Shown here: positions 1 through 12,213 of the stretch, piece by piece
Layout of the letters: each line of letters begins with the position of its first letter
How positions within the stretch are numbered: position 1 is the first letter of the stretch
Origin: Pezicula radicicola
Lineage: Eukaryota; Ascomycota; Leotiomycetes; Helotiales; Dermateaceae
Length of the DNA: 64,000 nt
Direction of reading: 5' to 3'
Assembly: GCA_003008705.1 (NCBI GenBank)
Contig: PDUO01000002.1
Coordinates: 266,898 to 330,897 of the forward strand
The notes under the pieces: model-generated
Database searches by the model: none
What the model saw: the letters and a program-made list of their open reading frames with translations, nothing else
What the model was told of the DNA's origin: nothing
Translations under genes and position numbers: made by a program

Positions 1-699
1 AGGTGGAGTAACGTAAGTACAGTATCGTTCCTGACGGTGAAGATGTCCACTTCATACTTCATCCAATAGAAACCTTTGAAGACCGACCCTCCCCCCTGGA
101 ATCCGACTGACTGGAAACAGCTCTTCACCGAGGCAGGTGAAATTACAGGTCAAAGCTTCCGTACTGTGGAGACAATGAAATCCACAATTGAAGCTCTGGG
201 ATTTGTGAATGTCATCGAGTACGTCTACAAAGCACCAATAGGAGGCTGGCCTCAAGATCCGAAGTTGCAGGAGTTAGGACGTTGGGGGCTTTTGGGATTT
301 GATACAGGCGTTGAGGGTTACGCTCTAGCCTTGTTAACGAAGGTATTTGGGGTGAGTGGCTGATATCCATCCTCTTCGTGCTGCACCAATGACAGCCAGC
401 ATCCCGACTTTCCCAATTGGGCTATCCACCGTTTTGAAACATGGCAGTTCAGATTATTCGCTTCAGAAGAAATGGGTGACGATGAAACTGATTTATTTGT
501 AGTGGAACCCCACGGAAATCCAGGTTTTTCTGCACGTCCGCCCAGTTCGAAACTTTGGTTCATCAGAACAGAGAACAAACAATTCTAATCTTTATTCTAT
601 AGTGCTGAGGTTCGGGCAGCTATACGCGATCGAAAGGTTCATTCATACCACGAGATTCGCGTCGTTTATGGCCAGAAACCTCTCATTTCGGATTTGTAG
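1..699 (+). CDS. LaeA/UMTA-like SAM-dependent methyltransferase, C-terminal part (5' truncated by window edge)
   Basis: This is the 3' end of a class I methyltransferase of the fungal LaeA/UMTA-like family, probably acting on an unknown small molecule or protein. The Rossmann SAM-binding half lies outside the window. Exons read as 1-12 (RWSN), 121-351, 467-498 and 603-699. Joining 12 to 121 gives the family-typical RWSNLFTEAGE. The next exon contains GGWPQDPKLQELGRWGLLGF, the family's W-P-x-D-P-x-L-x-x-x-G-x-W block. The last exon reads AEVRAAIRDRKVHSYHE and ends VVYGQKPLISDL. All three introns are GT-AG and in phase. The 32-nt exon 467-498 is the least certain, because its KKW start is slightly longer than expected. 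The same C-terminal layout recurs in the complete methyltransferase at 18584-20419. The substrate cannot be told from sequence. Confidence 0.8.
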
Positions 700-2525
700 G
701 AAGATAAAATATCTGACACAAATAAAATCATTCATCAATATGGCAGTTATTCTGATGGTTATATCTTCTTGACTCCTTCATCCTCCGTGGTCCATTTATC
801 AGAGTTGTGTACTTGTAAGTAGAGTGAGTACTGTGTCAGGCCCGCTCCGAATAAATTACAGCGCCAAGCGGATGAATAGAGTGTTTGAAGCGTGGTGATG
901 TGGTGCTGCTGGCGGTTAATCTAATTTCCCTCGCTTCGGAAGGTGCAGTAATTGTTTACGATGCTCAAACACCACTCTCCGGGCTCCAATATATCAGTAA
1001 TAATATATTGAACGGCACTGCTCGTGGATTGCTGGGAATACCGTAATGTGGAAGGGAAAGTCAAAGTTAGTAGTCCACTTTCATCCCTATGAAAAATACC
1101 CATGCTCGACGGCCCGCTTCCTTTGCCATTGTTCCATTGTTCACTTTTTGCGATCGGAGAATAATTAGATTTTAGCAGGGGGAGGAAGCATGGCGGCATA
1201 TCCGTGGGCGAATAATATTTGGGAATAGAAACGGCGGTGCAAGGACGCTGTACGCCACACTGAAGATAGCCCTAAGTGGTCAGGCCCTGGTAAGCGAGAG
1301 AGATGCACTTCAACAACCGACACCTCGACATCGTGGACAGCAGGGGATAAACACACTGGGGGGCCGAACCCAATTCACTCGCTGTACGGGAGGCACTCGC
1401 CGATTCTGTCCTTCTTTACTGATATCTCGGCGTCTTCTCTCCGTTGCCCCAACTCTAACTCTTACTCTTACTCTTACTCTTGCCCTGATGACTACTACTA
1501 CTACTACTGACTGATGTCCCTGTTCCGTACGGTACCGTCCTAACTTTGGCGCGCATGAATTATCAAACAGGCTCGACGCAAGCAACTCGACTCACCCCAT
1601 GGCCGTTGCGACCCCCCTCGTCCTGGTGAACTTGCCTGTCATCCACGGACCGCTGTCCGCATCCCTACAGCCAAGCCACAAGCGACAGCCGACAGCTTCC
1701 TCCCAGGCTTGATCCAGGCTTTCACCCACTTTTCCTCCCCAAAAGGGTCACCTAGAGCCGCGAGACTCGTCAGCACCTACTCTGTGCGGCACTCGTCTTG
1801 TATCTCGTCTGCAATAATTATCCTCTGATCTTCGGCCCTCAAACACCAATGGTTGAATCGTCATCGCATCACCCACGAGCTTTGGCATAGCGACCTTCCA
1901 TGAACTGAGCCACTTTCCCTTGTATCCAACTATAGCCTTGTGGATCGTCAAGTTCGGACGGAATGCCTGTGCCATGCTGGTCGACGATGCAAACGCCCAA
2001 TCGAACAGCATCTCAATAGTCGACGATAGAGATGCCAAGATTGCTCCTGCGGCGACAATGGAAATAATATGGATACGCGGCTCTCATGGGCACAAGCATG
2101 CGTACAGAGGCTGCGGTACGGTACATCATGTCCACCACGGTTGCTCAAAGCTTTGAAACTCCCCACTCAATGGCCACGATGAGTACCAGGACAGCGCAAG
2201 AAGGGGCGGTATCGAGTTTCCGAGCTGCAATACTCCACACTGCTATCTCTGTTAAGTAGGTTCGTAGGCCTGTTGGCGTGATTTTTTCTGTCTCCTCATC
2301 TTCTTTGATACCTTCATTCTTCAGCCTTTTTTTCTTTCTCGCTTTCCCTTTCCAGCCTTTGCAGTACTCGTTTCCTTGCGGTCTTTCGCTGGCGAGTCCG
2401 TCATAGATTTATTTCGGCAATACATAGACTTAAGTGTATAGTCTTGAAGGGCATGAGTGGAGTTTCGAGGTTTTAACGCCAACCTTTTTATTTCTTTCCG
2501 TTTTTGAGCGAGGCAAGCAGTCAAG
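700..2525. other. Intergenic, upstream region of the MFS gene
   Basis: No gene supported over about 1.8 kb. Short open frames on both strands lack splice structure or recognisable protein character. The stretch from 1300 to 2500 is relatively C/T-rich and holds two microsatellites. It is probably promoter and 5' UTR of the transporter starting at 2526. Confidence 0.6.
1451..1508. repeat. Adjacent microsatellites, (CTCTTA)n then (ACT)n
   Basis: About four imperfect copies of a CTCTTA hexamer are followed, after a few bases, by about six ACT trinucleotides. Both are directly visible and lie about 1 kb upstream of the MFS start. Confidence 0.9.
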
Positions 2526-4264
2526 ATGGGTTTCGGAGTTTTAGACGATCCAAAATATCCCAACGTCCCGGGCACAGTTCGACTCAGCGACAATGTCACA
2601 TCAGAAAAGTTGGATGATTGGGAATACCAAGAGCCAAAAAAGCGTGGCGAGATTGTGCTCAACCCTCAACCATCAGATAGTCCCAATGACCCCCTCAACT
2701 GGTAAGCGATATCGCTCTTCAATATAGACATATGTCTGGGCAGAAGTTCACATGATATAGGTCAAATACAACCAAGTATACTATCCTCTTACTGCTAGCA
2801 TTGACTTCAGGTGTCACGGTTTCGCTTGGTCCCATGATTACTACCGGTTTCGATGAGATCGCCAAAGCATTCAATGTCGAAACGGATGAGATTTCCTTGG
2901 GTATCGTCGGTTCGCTACAACTTACTACTGGATCCGGCACTTTCTTTACAGCAGCAGCAGCAGCAGTATGGGGGAAACGACCAGTGTTCATGATCTCAAC
3001 CTTGGGTCTCTTCGCTACGAATGTCTGGGGTTTCTTTGCCGGCAGCTTCTTCTCTCTTGAGATGATGAGAGTAGTTCAGGGTTTCACTGCAGCTCCTCTC
3101 GAGACTCTCGTCAGCGCTACTGTCTCTGAGCTCTTCTTCGTTCATGAGAAGGGTAAGATGTTGAGTATCTGGAACTTGTTTGTCATGGGCGGTGTTAAAC
3201 TTGGGTATGTATCTTCACTAATGTTCGTGTTCAAGCAGCTCGCTAACATCAACATAGTCAAGTCATTGCCTCTTTTATTATCCAGAACCTTGGATTCAAA
3301 TTCACGTTCGGTATTTGTGCTATGCTCTACGCTGCTATCATCCCGGCCATGTACTTCTTTGTCCATGAGACAGTCTACCACGCGCCAAAGGCAGAGACAA
3401 TGGTCATTTTCGACAAGTCCTCCCTGCGCGTCTACGAAATCGAGCTACCTGAGACCAAGAAGACATACAAAGAGAAACTCACCATTTTCCAAGGTCGCAT
3501 CAGCCAGGCTTCGTTCTTCCGCACCGCATTCAAACCACTTCCACTCGTCACATTCCCCGCAGTCATCTTCTCTGCATTTACTTACACCTTCTACGCCGCC
3601 GGTCTTACCCTCATCGCTCTCCTCCAAGACACCATCTTCTCCGCCGCACCCTATAATCTGTCTTCCTCGGCCATCGGTCTCACCAACTTACCGTTGTTTG
3701 GTGCCGGTCTCATTGGTACTCTAGTTTCTGGGTACTGCGCAGATTTCGTAGTGCAATATGTTACCAAGCTTAACAAGGGCGTCTACGAGCCCGAATTCCG
3801 TCTCCTCCTCATGATTGCCGCTGCCACTCTTACCTCAATAGCATACATTGGATTCGGATACTCCGTTGCTGCCGGAGCACCTGTTGCCATTCCCATTCTC
3901 TTCCTCGGTGTCCAGACCGTCGGTGTTCCATTCGCTACCTCAGCGTCTTTTACATACGTCATGGATTGCCATCCTACCCACGCTGCCCAGGCTTTCGTCA
4001 CCATGAACTTTATCAAGGCAGCATTGAGTTTCGTCATGTCCGACTTTGTAAACTCGTGGTTTCAGGCGGCTGGCGCTAAGTCTGTCTTTACTGTTATCGC
4101 GGTTGCCAACCTTGCAGTCTCAGGCTTGTCGATACCGATGTATATCTTTGGCAAGAGGTTACGTAGCAAGGTAAGCTTTGCTTTTCACTACCCACTTACG
4201 TTAGACAGCTTACTAATTAATCCTCTTTTAGGTCGCTCGCAGTGCTTTCCATCAGAAGTTCTAG
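2526..4264 (+). CDS. MFS transporter, DHA1-like
   Basis: Plasma-membrane H+-coupled major facilitator, predicted 521 residues in four exons: 2526-2701, 2761-3204, 3258-4170 and 4232-4264. The cytosolic N-terminus ends in the motif PNDPLNW immediately before the first helix, a hallmark of fungal DHA1-type carriers. Successive hydrophobic segments follow, with the two halves separated by a hydrophilic loop containing KTYKEKLTIFQGRISQ, for about 12 membrane segments in all. The first intron splits the W codon of NDPLNW and the second falls after VMGGVKLG, where splicing restores GQVIASFIIQNLGF. The last exon encodes only VARSAFHQKF and a stop. ATG 2526 is the first in-frame start. Relatives include drug-efflux and metabolite-efflux pumps, but the substrate cannot be assigned. 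No biosynthetic genes lie beside it other than the methyltransferase end at 1-699. Confidence 0.88.
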
Positions 4265-5289
4265 TTGCGCGCCGCTTGGTCTTGGGATATGATATGGAAT
4301 GGGATAGCACCGGTGTTGGGATAGGGCAGGAAAAGAACATTGTTTTAAGGATACCACGGATGCAATAAACACACTCTACATACTTCGACAGGCGGGCCAA
4401 CACGATGTCTTGAGTCGCAAGATACAGACTGCTGTGCGGTCGCGACCCTTTACGAAACAACGCTCAATCGCAACATCGACCGCTTGTCCTAACACAGACA
4501 CACTTTAAAATTACACGAAAGAAAGGAAAACAGGCACATTCTTAGACGGGGGAGTTGGAAAGGCGATATTATATTATGGAAACGGGAACTGGAACACCTT
4601 CCTGTTCAATCACTATTGTGCTCTACGAAGAGATACAAACAACAAAATTTCTTTGTTTGTCCACACGTATATACTTCTTGTATAAATATTTTCCTTTTAT
4701 TGTTATTTATCTTTTGGTCTAACTACAACTGATAAATCATGTACAAACGTCTGGCCTGTTGCTGGCTTACATTCCTTTCGTTTTTGGTTTAATTACTCTG
4801 ATGGATCGCTTGGTTGATCTTCCTTTGCTTTCTATCACAAAAAAGAAAAACAATGCGATTCACTCTTTTGCGCATCAATCTCGAATGTATTTTATAATGT
4901 GAGACATTTTTATTTCGCTTTTACCAGTATTTGTATTTGTCGGATTGTATGTATGATACTGCTTGTAGAATTGATTATACTTGTACAATTACAGAGGTGT
5001 TCATTGCGTATGCACAGGTCCCTCTAACCTTCCTCACCCTTTCATTTACTCGATTGTCGTTGACCTATAGCTCGGTTATCGAGATATATAGCAAACTATA
5101 TAGCAAACATACTTCGCAACACCACTACGAAGTACATAAACTTCGTATCTTGACTCAGCAACTCAAGCATTATTAGTGACTACTATCAATTATCATCGCC
5201 ACCTTCTTTCCACAATACATCATCATTTCCTCCACGTACCTTCACCAACCCGAAGTTCCTTAACAATCAACAAGATACACGGCACAAAA

Positions 5290-5353
5290 CCTCAAAGCCT
5301 CAAAGCCTCAAAGCCTCAAAGCCTCAAAGCCTCAAAGCCTCAAAGCCTCAAAG
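5290..5353. repeat. Perfect 8-bp tandem repeat, CCTCAAAG x8
   Basis: Eight uninterrupted identical copies of CCTCAAAG. The unit is not a multiple of three, so translated frames through it shift register and would give repetitive peptide. It sits in intergenic DNA. Confidence 0.97.
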
Positions 5354-6541
5354 GCCAAGAAAAAACGTCCACATCACCTTTAAGGCTTCAACATCTGCGC
5401 CTCAAAAACCCCTCAAGTATATTGATCCTGGAGTCGGTTTGTGGTCCACCATCGGTGACCACAGCGCAGCACAGCACGTTTGATGTTCAGAACAATGATC
5501 ACCACCAGCCACATTTCAAAATAATGATTAAATGGCAATCATAAGATTCACAAACCCACCTGTGCACAAATTAATGCCTACCAGATTCTAGAGTATAGTA
5601 GGTATGGAGCAATGAGCATTGTACAACTCCGCCCTAGTTTCATCCCATCGCTTAAGCCTTACCTATGATAGGTTCCAAAAATATACTTTACACTGAGAGG
5701 GTTTTTGGGGGGGTGAGTTTTACCGAGGTAAGGCGGAGTGGAGTGGGGGTAGCGGAGTGGAAGTGGACAAACGAGAGAAGCACAGATGATAAGATTTTGT
5801 AGAAAAGAAGGGATGAAGTTGGTTGGTGGTATCTGTCGTGCATCATAGTTATGCGTTGCGGTTGGAGTTACTTTGTCAATCGAGGTCTTGTGTCGCTTGC
5901 GTGAATCGTTGATCTTGGCGATTGTTTCATAGTGGTACAGATACAGGGAGGCGAGGAATAGGCCTGTAGGGTTGCGATGAACTTTTTTTTTGCTTTGAAT
6001 GTTTCTGTAATTTTTTCTCTTCGTTTCATTATTTTCTATAGAAGTAGTTCCGTATTATTACAAAGTCTCTTCACTCAAAATTTGCTTTTTTGTTTATGGG
6101 TCTTGAGATTTGAAGGGGTGGACTCCCCGTTGAAATGTCTTTCTTTTTTGATTGTTAGATGAGACAAGATGATTATGAAAAGGTATCGGTGAAATATATC
6201 TTCAATATGCCGAGTTGCGAGAATGCAACAGAATGAAAGGGAAAAGAAATTAATGTGAGTACACGGAGGGTGGAAGTGGGAAGTTATGAAATATGCATGC
6301 AGGTGACTCCAACTGAACCCCAACCCCTCGGATCAATTGTTTCAATAATACCTCCGGTTCCCCTCACTGAAAATGTTTGTGTTGGCGCCCATCATCCAAC
6401 TATTATAACCCGGATCTGATTGCGATCGAATAATAATAATGTCGCATCGATCAGACCTCTTTGTCTCTTGCTTGCTTATCTTTAATCCCTACCAGGACCT
6501 ACTTCTTTAACGACTTGACATAAGATTTACTGTAAGGTACC

Positions 6542-6851
6542 GTATCAGATGATAAGAAACTTGGAACGCATCGCATGGAAAATCGTCAACGTAACTTTGC
6601 TCCTTTGATTTCCTGATTTTTTACCTTCTTACTACGGAGTGCCTCCGTCCTCTAGGAAGTGCGGAGGGTAAGTACGGAGGTAGAACTTTTTTGATGTGCC
6701 GTAGACCGTAGTTCGGAACTTGTGTGTTGTACTTCCTTCCGAATTTTCTTCTAATGGGATTATCCAGAGTCCTTCCGTAGTTTTGCATCAGATGAAAAAT
6801 CCTCCTGTTTTGGTTGGATTGCTGTATTGTATGAGTATCAGATGATAAGAA
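6542..6851. repeat. 17-bp direct repeat pair flanking about 276 bp
   Basis: GTATCAGATGATAAGAA occurs exactly at 6542-6558 and again at 6835-6851. The DNA between has TACGGAG/CTCCGTA motifs but no coding character. The pair could be chance, a duplication, or the flanks of a decayed insertion. Confidence 0.6.
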
Positions 6852-8824
6852 TCCACCAAAGATCTGGTGGGTCTAAGTCGAATATTCCTTCCAGAACAAA
6901 AAAAAACGGCTTCGGACGCGCGGGTTCGGGATCGGGACCATAGTTTAGTATGGAACGGAACTTCCGTTGGTGCCGTAACCCGCTTTCTTTTCTTCCTTAC
7001 GTTTTCATTCCTTCTCAGATATAATACCGAAGCGAAAGGGGTTTAAAATGTTGGAACTTAGATGGGTTGATGTTATCGGCGTCAACATACTTTACTAGGC
7101 CTATCAAGAGTCACTACTAGGATCACGTCCACATTTTCCGTTCTCCTTTCTTTTTTTTTTCACTTGGATAAATCGTCCGGTGATGGGCTGTTCGAATCCT
7201 AAAATCCTGAAATCCTGAAATCCTAGGTTTCGAAAGTATATATTCCTTGTCTGCCAAGAAAGTAAAATAGGCGTGATACCGAAAGGTAAACTTTCATACT
7301 TTTGTGGAGAAGAGAGAGAACGTGGGCTGAGAAAGTTAGTTGGTCTTGGTTTTGAGGGTGGCTCTTTTTTCACTTTATGTTGTACAGCGCCTAGAAAGTA
7401 TGCTAGAGCCTCAGGATTTCTAGTGGAGTTGGAGGCTTGGTATATACGTTATGACTTTGCTGTCCTTTTCTTTTCTTTTCTTGCTCCCAAGAGCTTTTGT
7501 AAAGTACCTGGCTTTCGAGGGCGTAGGTGGGGAGGAAGGGGATGCGAGGGATTTGCTACTGTTTACGATGTATGAGGGGGTTAATTGTGGTCGCGTGAAG
7601 TGTTGTTTTATTGTTACTGTGGCTTGCTTGGTATGGCAGTGAGTGAAAGGATGTCGTAATTGGGGTTAGGCTGAAATTAGTCTTGCGTATTACCTCTATC
7701 TTCTACCTTTCTGTTAATTTTTCCCTTTCAGTAGCTTTGAAATGGAGAAGTAGTTACGATAGCTGTGGTGTTTTTAAGGTACATCACGTGTGTGTTGGTG
7801 CCCTAAGCGAGCACGCTAGTCCCCCCTTAGCGCGCTAAAGTTACCAACCACCCCAAATGCATGGTCGAGATACAAGATCTAGATATAGCAAGGCACTTTT
7901 TGTACCGAGTTTCTGCGCAAGTTATTCTTATTGCTAGGCTCGTCGGTGGGTCTTCTCTTGCACACAGGGGAAATACCAAGTGTTGCAGTATCATTGAAAG
8001 AGTATTCCGTGTCTAGCAACTTATTTATCCAACCAGTTAAATAACAGAGGGATAGATGTCAATGTTAGAGAAGGTATTATATTATGTACAGACGAAAGTG
8101 CCGAAGCCAATTAATAGGAGAGAGTCACATGATTCTTCCCAGACGCACTTCAGCTTTTACTTGCTCTACCTAGTTAGCTTTCTCGAAGTACAATACAGGA
8201 CACAAACAACTTTTGGCAAGTCGAAGACAAAGGTGCTTGCAGGACGAGAGAGGGACCAACAAGAGAAGGTCATGCCAGTAACTTGCCAGTAAGTCTTAAA
8301 CTCTGGGCTTGAAGGCGTTTGATCTGTGTTTGGAGGCCCTCGAAGAAGTGTTGATTTTTCAGCGAGTCAAGTGCTATGTTGTCAATTAACTTCTTGTTGT
8401 TATTTTGGTTAGATTTTGACACTGGTGTGAATGAAAAGGGCTATCCTTTTTGCGAAATGAAGTATTATACATGATGCAGATTTGTAGTGTGTATGTTTGA
8501 GTATCGAGTATCTCTGCGGTGTTAAGTGAGCTGGTTTGGTCGCTGGATGGGTGAGGACTTACCCTTTTCTGCCAGGAGAAGGTTTAAAATAAGCTTATAC
8601 TTCTTCTCTTTTGTAAACAACCCCTACCTGTACTACTACTACAAGCTCTAACATAATCTTCTATACCCTCCAATAAACCCCAAGTCATTATCCTTTCCAA
8701 TTGACCAATCAAATATACCCCTCCCTACAGAAACACCTCTTAAAATTCAGAAAATTCACACTTTTTGCCAACCTGACGGGTGTTGTCAAGTGATAAATCT
8801 TTTATCTACAACCCTATAGGGTGT

Positions 8825-9180
8825 TTAGCAATGCAGAATATTGGCTGCTCGAAGGGCACTGTTAATAGCGGTGTCTACTCGTAAAGTCTTGAGGCGGCTC
8901 TCTAGTTCTACAAGGTCTTCTTTAAAGAGCACTTGGAGGGTCTAAGGATACTGCTGCCCACGTCGCAGAAGCTTCCCCGTTGAGGTATCAAGGGGTCTGA
9001 AAAGAAATGAGTTGGGCAGGTTAAGAACGACGCTTTAGAGAGGCGAGGGGAAATATGCAATGCCTTGATGTATTACAATCTCAACAATGCCTTTGCATAC
9101 GAGTTCAGCCTTTGAACGATAGAGCTAGAATCAATTGCTTCTAACGTCAATCAGTTTCAATTTAGAGGAAGGAGAGATCT
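8825..9180 (-). pseudogene. Decayed reading frame, product unknown
   Basis: Reading leftwards in a single frame gives protein-like sequence (KAELVCKGIVEIVIHQGIA, then SVVLNLPNSFLFRPLDTSTG, then LFKEDLVELESRLKTLRVDT) broken by one TAA and one TAG before a final TAA at 8825-8827. The charged, helix-like C-terminal part looks coding rather than random. I do not recognise the family. A relic of a transposon or of a host gene are both possible. Both internal stops could have arisen from CAA/CAG codons, as expected of C-to-T mutation or RIP. The upstream limit is approximate. Confidence 0.35.
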
Positions 9181-9305
9181 AGGGGCATTCTACACTTTTC
9201 CACATTACAATAACGCCATGCTACCAGTCTGACAGTCTAAGGCCATTATGGGATTTTTGGAATACCTTTAGTACTTTTTAAGAAATGCGTAAAAGCTTAG
9301 CTTCT

Positions 9306-9421
9306 AGGTAACTCGGTTGATTTGGGTAACTCAAATTACTTAATTCGTGCTCAAGTTTAAGTAAGATCGTTAGCTTGAGTGGCCTGATTGATCCAGGCAA
9401 CTTGATTTTCTCTACCAAGTT
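9306..9421 (+). repeat. Dispersed 18-bp-period repeat, copy 1
   Basis: Contains GGTAACTCGGTTGATTTGGG followed by degenerate units (TAACTCAAATTACTTAA and similar). It is related to copies at 11.8, 22.5, 35.2, 36.4 and 42.2 kb. Confidence 0.65.
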
Positions 9422-9747
9422 ACGATGAAAAAGTACGGCTGTGAGCTCGAAGCGTCAAGTCCATTACTCCAAGCGCCGTACACTTATCACAATCCAAGCT
9501 TTTGGCCGAAAACCAGTCAAACTGGGGAGTGATCTTCGTCATACTGTACGCTTGATTAAAGCGGATCACTCTTGTCTTGCTCTGCCTGATGTATCTCTCC
9601 ACCTTGAGACCATATCAATCCCTGATGCACTCGTGGGAGCGCAGCAAAATCGACTGTTCTAAAAGTCCGATTACTCTTGAGGACTATATTTTCCCACCTA
9701 CACCCTTTTAATGCAACGCCATACCTCATGTGCCCAAATTATCCAGT

Positions 9748-11632
9748 TCAATAGTCATCGTCATCGCTATCATACTCGTCTCGTGGCTTGATGTGCTTAC
9801 TCATGTATGGACCTGCGCGAAATTAGCGGCCTGATCTTCAAAGGACATAAGAGTACAACATACCGTCAAGCCAGTAACCAAGACGTCTATAATAATCTCT
9901 GGTACCAACACCACTAATGACACTTATCTTTGAGCTTCCATGCTCGTCTCTAGCAATTCTTTCAGCCTCTTCCATCAGTAAAGTACCGTATCCTTGATGC
10001 TGGAATTTTCTAGGATCTCTGGCGTGGACGGGAACAGCTGATCCATACACGTGCAATTCTCTTACCAGACTTGTAGGCTGGCCAACAAGTTCAGGACGGA
10101 AAGTATGTGTAGATGAACACTTTCGCAATCGGAGAAGTCCAATGAGGATATCTTGCTTTGGATCCTCATAAGCAAGGAATGTCTCCCATCCACCATTTGC
10201 TGTGTAGTCTCGACGTACTAGCTCGACTTGAGACGGTCTGATTTTGTTCTTGACCTCATTGATGCCAACCTCCCGAGTTCTAACATCGCGACATGTTGTA
10301 CCAAAATCCTTCATCCTACTCAGTGCCAACTCTCTTAAATTTCCATTCTCTACACCAGAGGTAACAAGAGGCATTGGAATATCTCTCTGCACACGGTAAA
10401 TACGAGTCCATGGTGGGACAAGCGCAAGAATCCGTGCAACGATGTCGATGAGTGCGTTAGGAGTGTAATTTTTATATCTTCCAGTTCGCCACAATTCGTA
10501 CAACCCTGTACCTCGAATGACAAGTGTTGGGTAGATCTTGAGTCCGTCTGTTCGAAATGCTGGATTCTCAAAGTATTCTTTGAATTGATCTAGATCTCGT
10601 TCCATTCCAACATTTGGTAAATCAGGCATCATATGACTGACAACTTTGAATCCGGCATCCTTGGCTAGGCAAAATGTTTCTGCTACAGATGCAACTGTAT
10701 GGCCTCTGTTTGTATCTCTTGCAACATCCTCATACAGCGACTGTACGCCAATTTCCAATCGTGTACAGCCATATCTCAGCATGGCCGACAAATGCGGCTG
10801 TAGACAGTAATCCGGCCGAGTTTCAATTGTTATACCAACACATTTGATATTACTCATCTCTCCAGCCTGAACTGCCTCATCCACATTATTTCCCTGGTAT
10901 CCACTAAGGGCATTGTGCAGCTGGGATATGAAACCGTCCCGGTAGCTTTCTGGCAATGACATAAAGGTTCCTCCCATTATAATATATTCTACCTTGTCTA
11001 CACTGTGACCCAACGACTTGATCTGGTCCACGCGGCCTCTTGCTTGTTCAAAGGGATCGTATCGTGCTCGAATAGCTCGCATAGACGTAGGTTCATAACC
11101 AGTGTATGATTGAGTAGAGTATTCGAAATCGGAATCTGGACCTCCAGGGCAGTACACACAGATATTTCCAGTGTATGCAATATGGGGACATCGATGTGGC
11201 TTGCACATAACGGCGACAACCGCGATTCCAGAAGCGCTTCTTATGGGCTTTGCAAGCAACTTTGGCATTATATACTTCTTGTAATGCTCCGGTATTGCAG
11301 CAATGATAGCTGTCAAAGGTGGTATATTGCTGAGTCTGTGCTTCTTCGACATCTTCGACCGCAAGCTATTAAGATTGATATCCTTCTTCGGAGCCTTGGG
11401 ATCGCTGGAAGCTTCCCAGTCTTGAATCAAGAATGAAGCTATATCCGCACAACATCGCTGTGCAAATCACTGGCAGTTAGTATTGAGTGTCGAGAAGGGA
11501 AACGAGATCAAGAGATTAAACTGCGCCGATACTGACCATTGCCCTTTCATTCTCTGGCGCAAGATTCTCATCCTTCGGCTTCCTCGCCCTCTCCTCGAGG
11601 GTAATCCGGTCGTTCAAGGTAATCGTAGCCAT
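9748..11632 (-). CDS. ELP3: Elongator complex catalytic subunit Elp3
   Basis: Catalytic subunit of Elongator, which adds 5-carboxymethyl-type modifications to wobble uridines of tRNA using acetyl-CoA and radical SAM chemistry. Predicted 584 residues in three exons: 11632-11537, 11457-9864 and 9812-9748. The radical-SAM cluster site lies in [20 protein letters not shown], with the C-x9-C-x2-C spacing of Elp3. It is followed by the near-invariant [18 protein letters not shown]. The C-terminal GNAT acetyltransferase domain includes [12 protein letters not shown] and [16 protein letters not shown]. The last exon restores the canonical end [10 protein letters not shown] and adds an acidic tail [10 protein letters not shown]. 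Without that splice the frame would end in a spurious SYVL. The first exon starts [20 protein letters not shown]. Length and motifs are normal for the family, so it is expected to be functional and constitutively expressed. Confidence 0.97.
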
Positions 11633-12213
11633 TGTGGTTTGTGGGTGAGGGTTATTCCATTCAGTGTCATCGCGGGGCAAAAAAAGTCCAGAGGCAAGGC
11701 TGAAGAAAGGCTGAAGGCACTAATCAAGTACACGTGACTAGCCTCGCTTATAATTGCATCAGATTGGATTGGTCTTTACGCTGCTGTAATCATGCTGTGC
11801 TAGTAAACCCATAAGAGATCATTTCGAATGGTTATTTATTCAGATATAGGAGATAGATTTGGGTAACTCAGTTGATTTGGGTACTTGTGTAACGCACTTG
11901 GTTTGGATAACTCACTTCCCCTAATTAAAATGATCTCTTGTAACCCAATTTCTTACGGTACTTGCACGTCTATGAAGCTGTGAGCATCCCCTAACTGTGA
12001 TCGAGCCAGAATAAAATCCCAAGCACTAGAAACCCCAGCAATCTGAATAGTGAAATTGCATCCTCTCCGATCCACGAATGCCATATCCATACGTTAATTT
12101 CCACTTTGCCGTGAACATAACCCTCTTTGCTTTCGCCGTATTTCTGGAACATCATCGCCCTCGGTACACAGTGGCGCTATCTCGCAAATTTGCCAGTAGG
12201 TATATTCCATTCT
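11633..12213. other. Intergenic, ELP3 upstream region with repeat element
   Basis: Holds the ELP3 promoter side and the 127-bp element with inverted ends at 11813-11939. No gene seen. Confidence 0.6.
11813..11939 (+). mobile_element. Small MITE-like element with 18-bp-period core, copy 2
   Basis: The left end AAGAGATCATTT (11813-11824) is the exact reverse complement of the right end AAATGATCTCTT (11928-11939). Inside, a left arm with AGATATAGGAGATAGATTTG leads into tandem degenerate units of about 18 bp (GGTAACTCAGTTGATTTG and similar). The same arm, units and right end recur at 42168-42356. There is no coding capacity, and no clear target-site duplication is visible. Confidence 0.65.

Larger units (their letters stand above)
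4265..9747. other. Gene-poor interval between MFS and ELP3
   Basis: About 5.5 kb without a convincing intact gene. It holds an 8-bp tandem array (5290-5353), a 17-bp direct repeat pair (6542 and 6835), many short homopolymer tracts, several TACGGAG/CTCCGTA motifs around 6630-6720, a decayed reading frame on the minus strand (8825-9180) and a copy of the dispersed 18-bp-period repeat (9306-9421). Open frames such as 5176-5544 and 7273-7575 are AT-rich or repeat-driven and have no family resemblance I recognise. Confidence 0.6.

Noticed and set aside
3322..4368. 348-residue separate transporter
   Set aside because: It is exon 3 of the MFS gene plus intron read-through. Splicing joins it to the upstream exons in phase.
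5176..5544. 122-residue ORF with repeated QSLKASKP
   Set aside because: Driven by the 8-bp tandem array. No other coding evidence.
7186..7225. GTTCGAATCC resembling a tRNA B-box, plus AAATCCTG repeats
   Set aside because: No cloverleaf. The flanking sequence is a short imperfect direct repeat.
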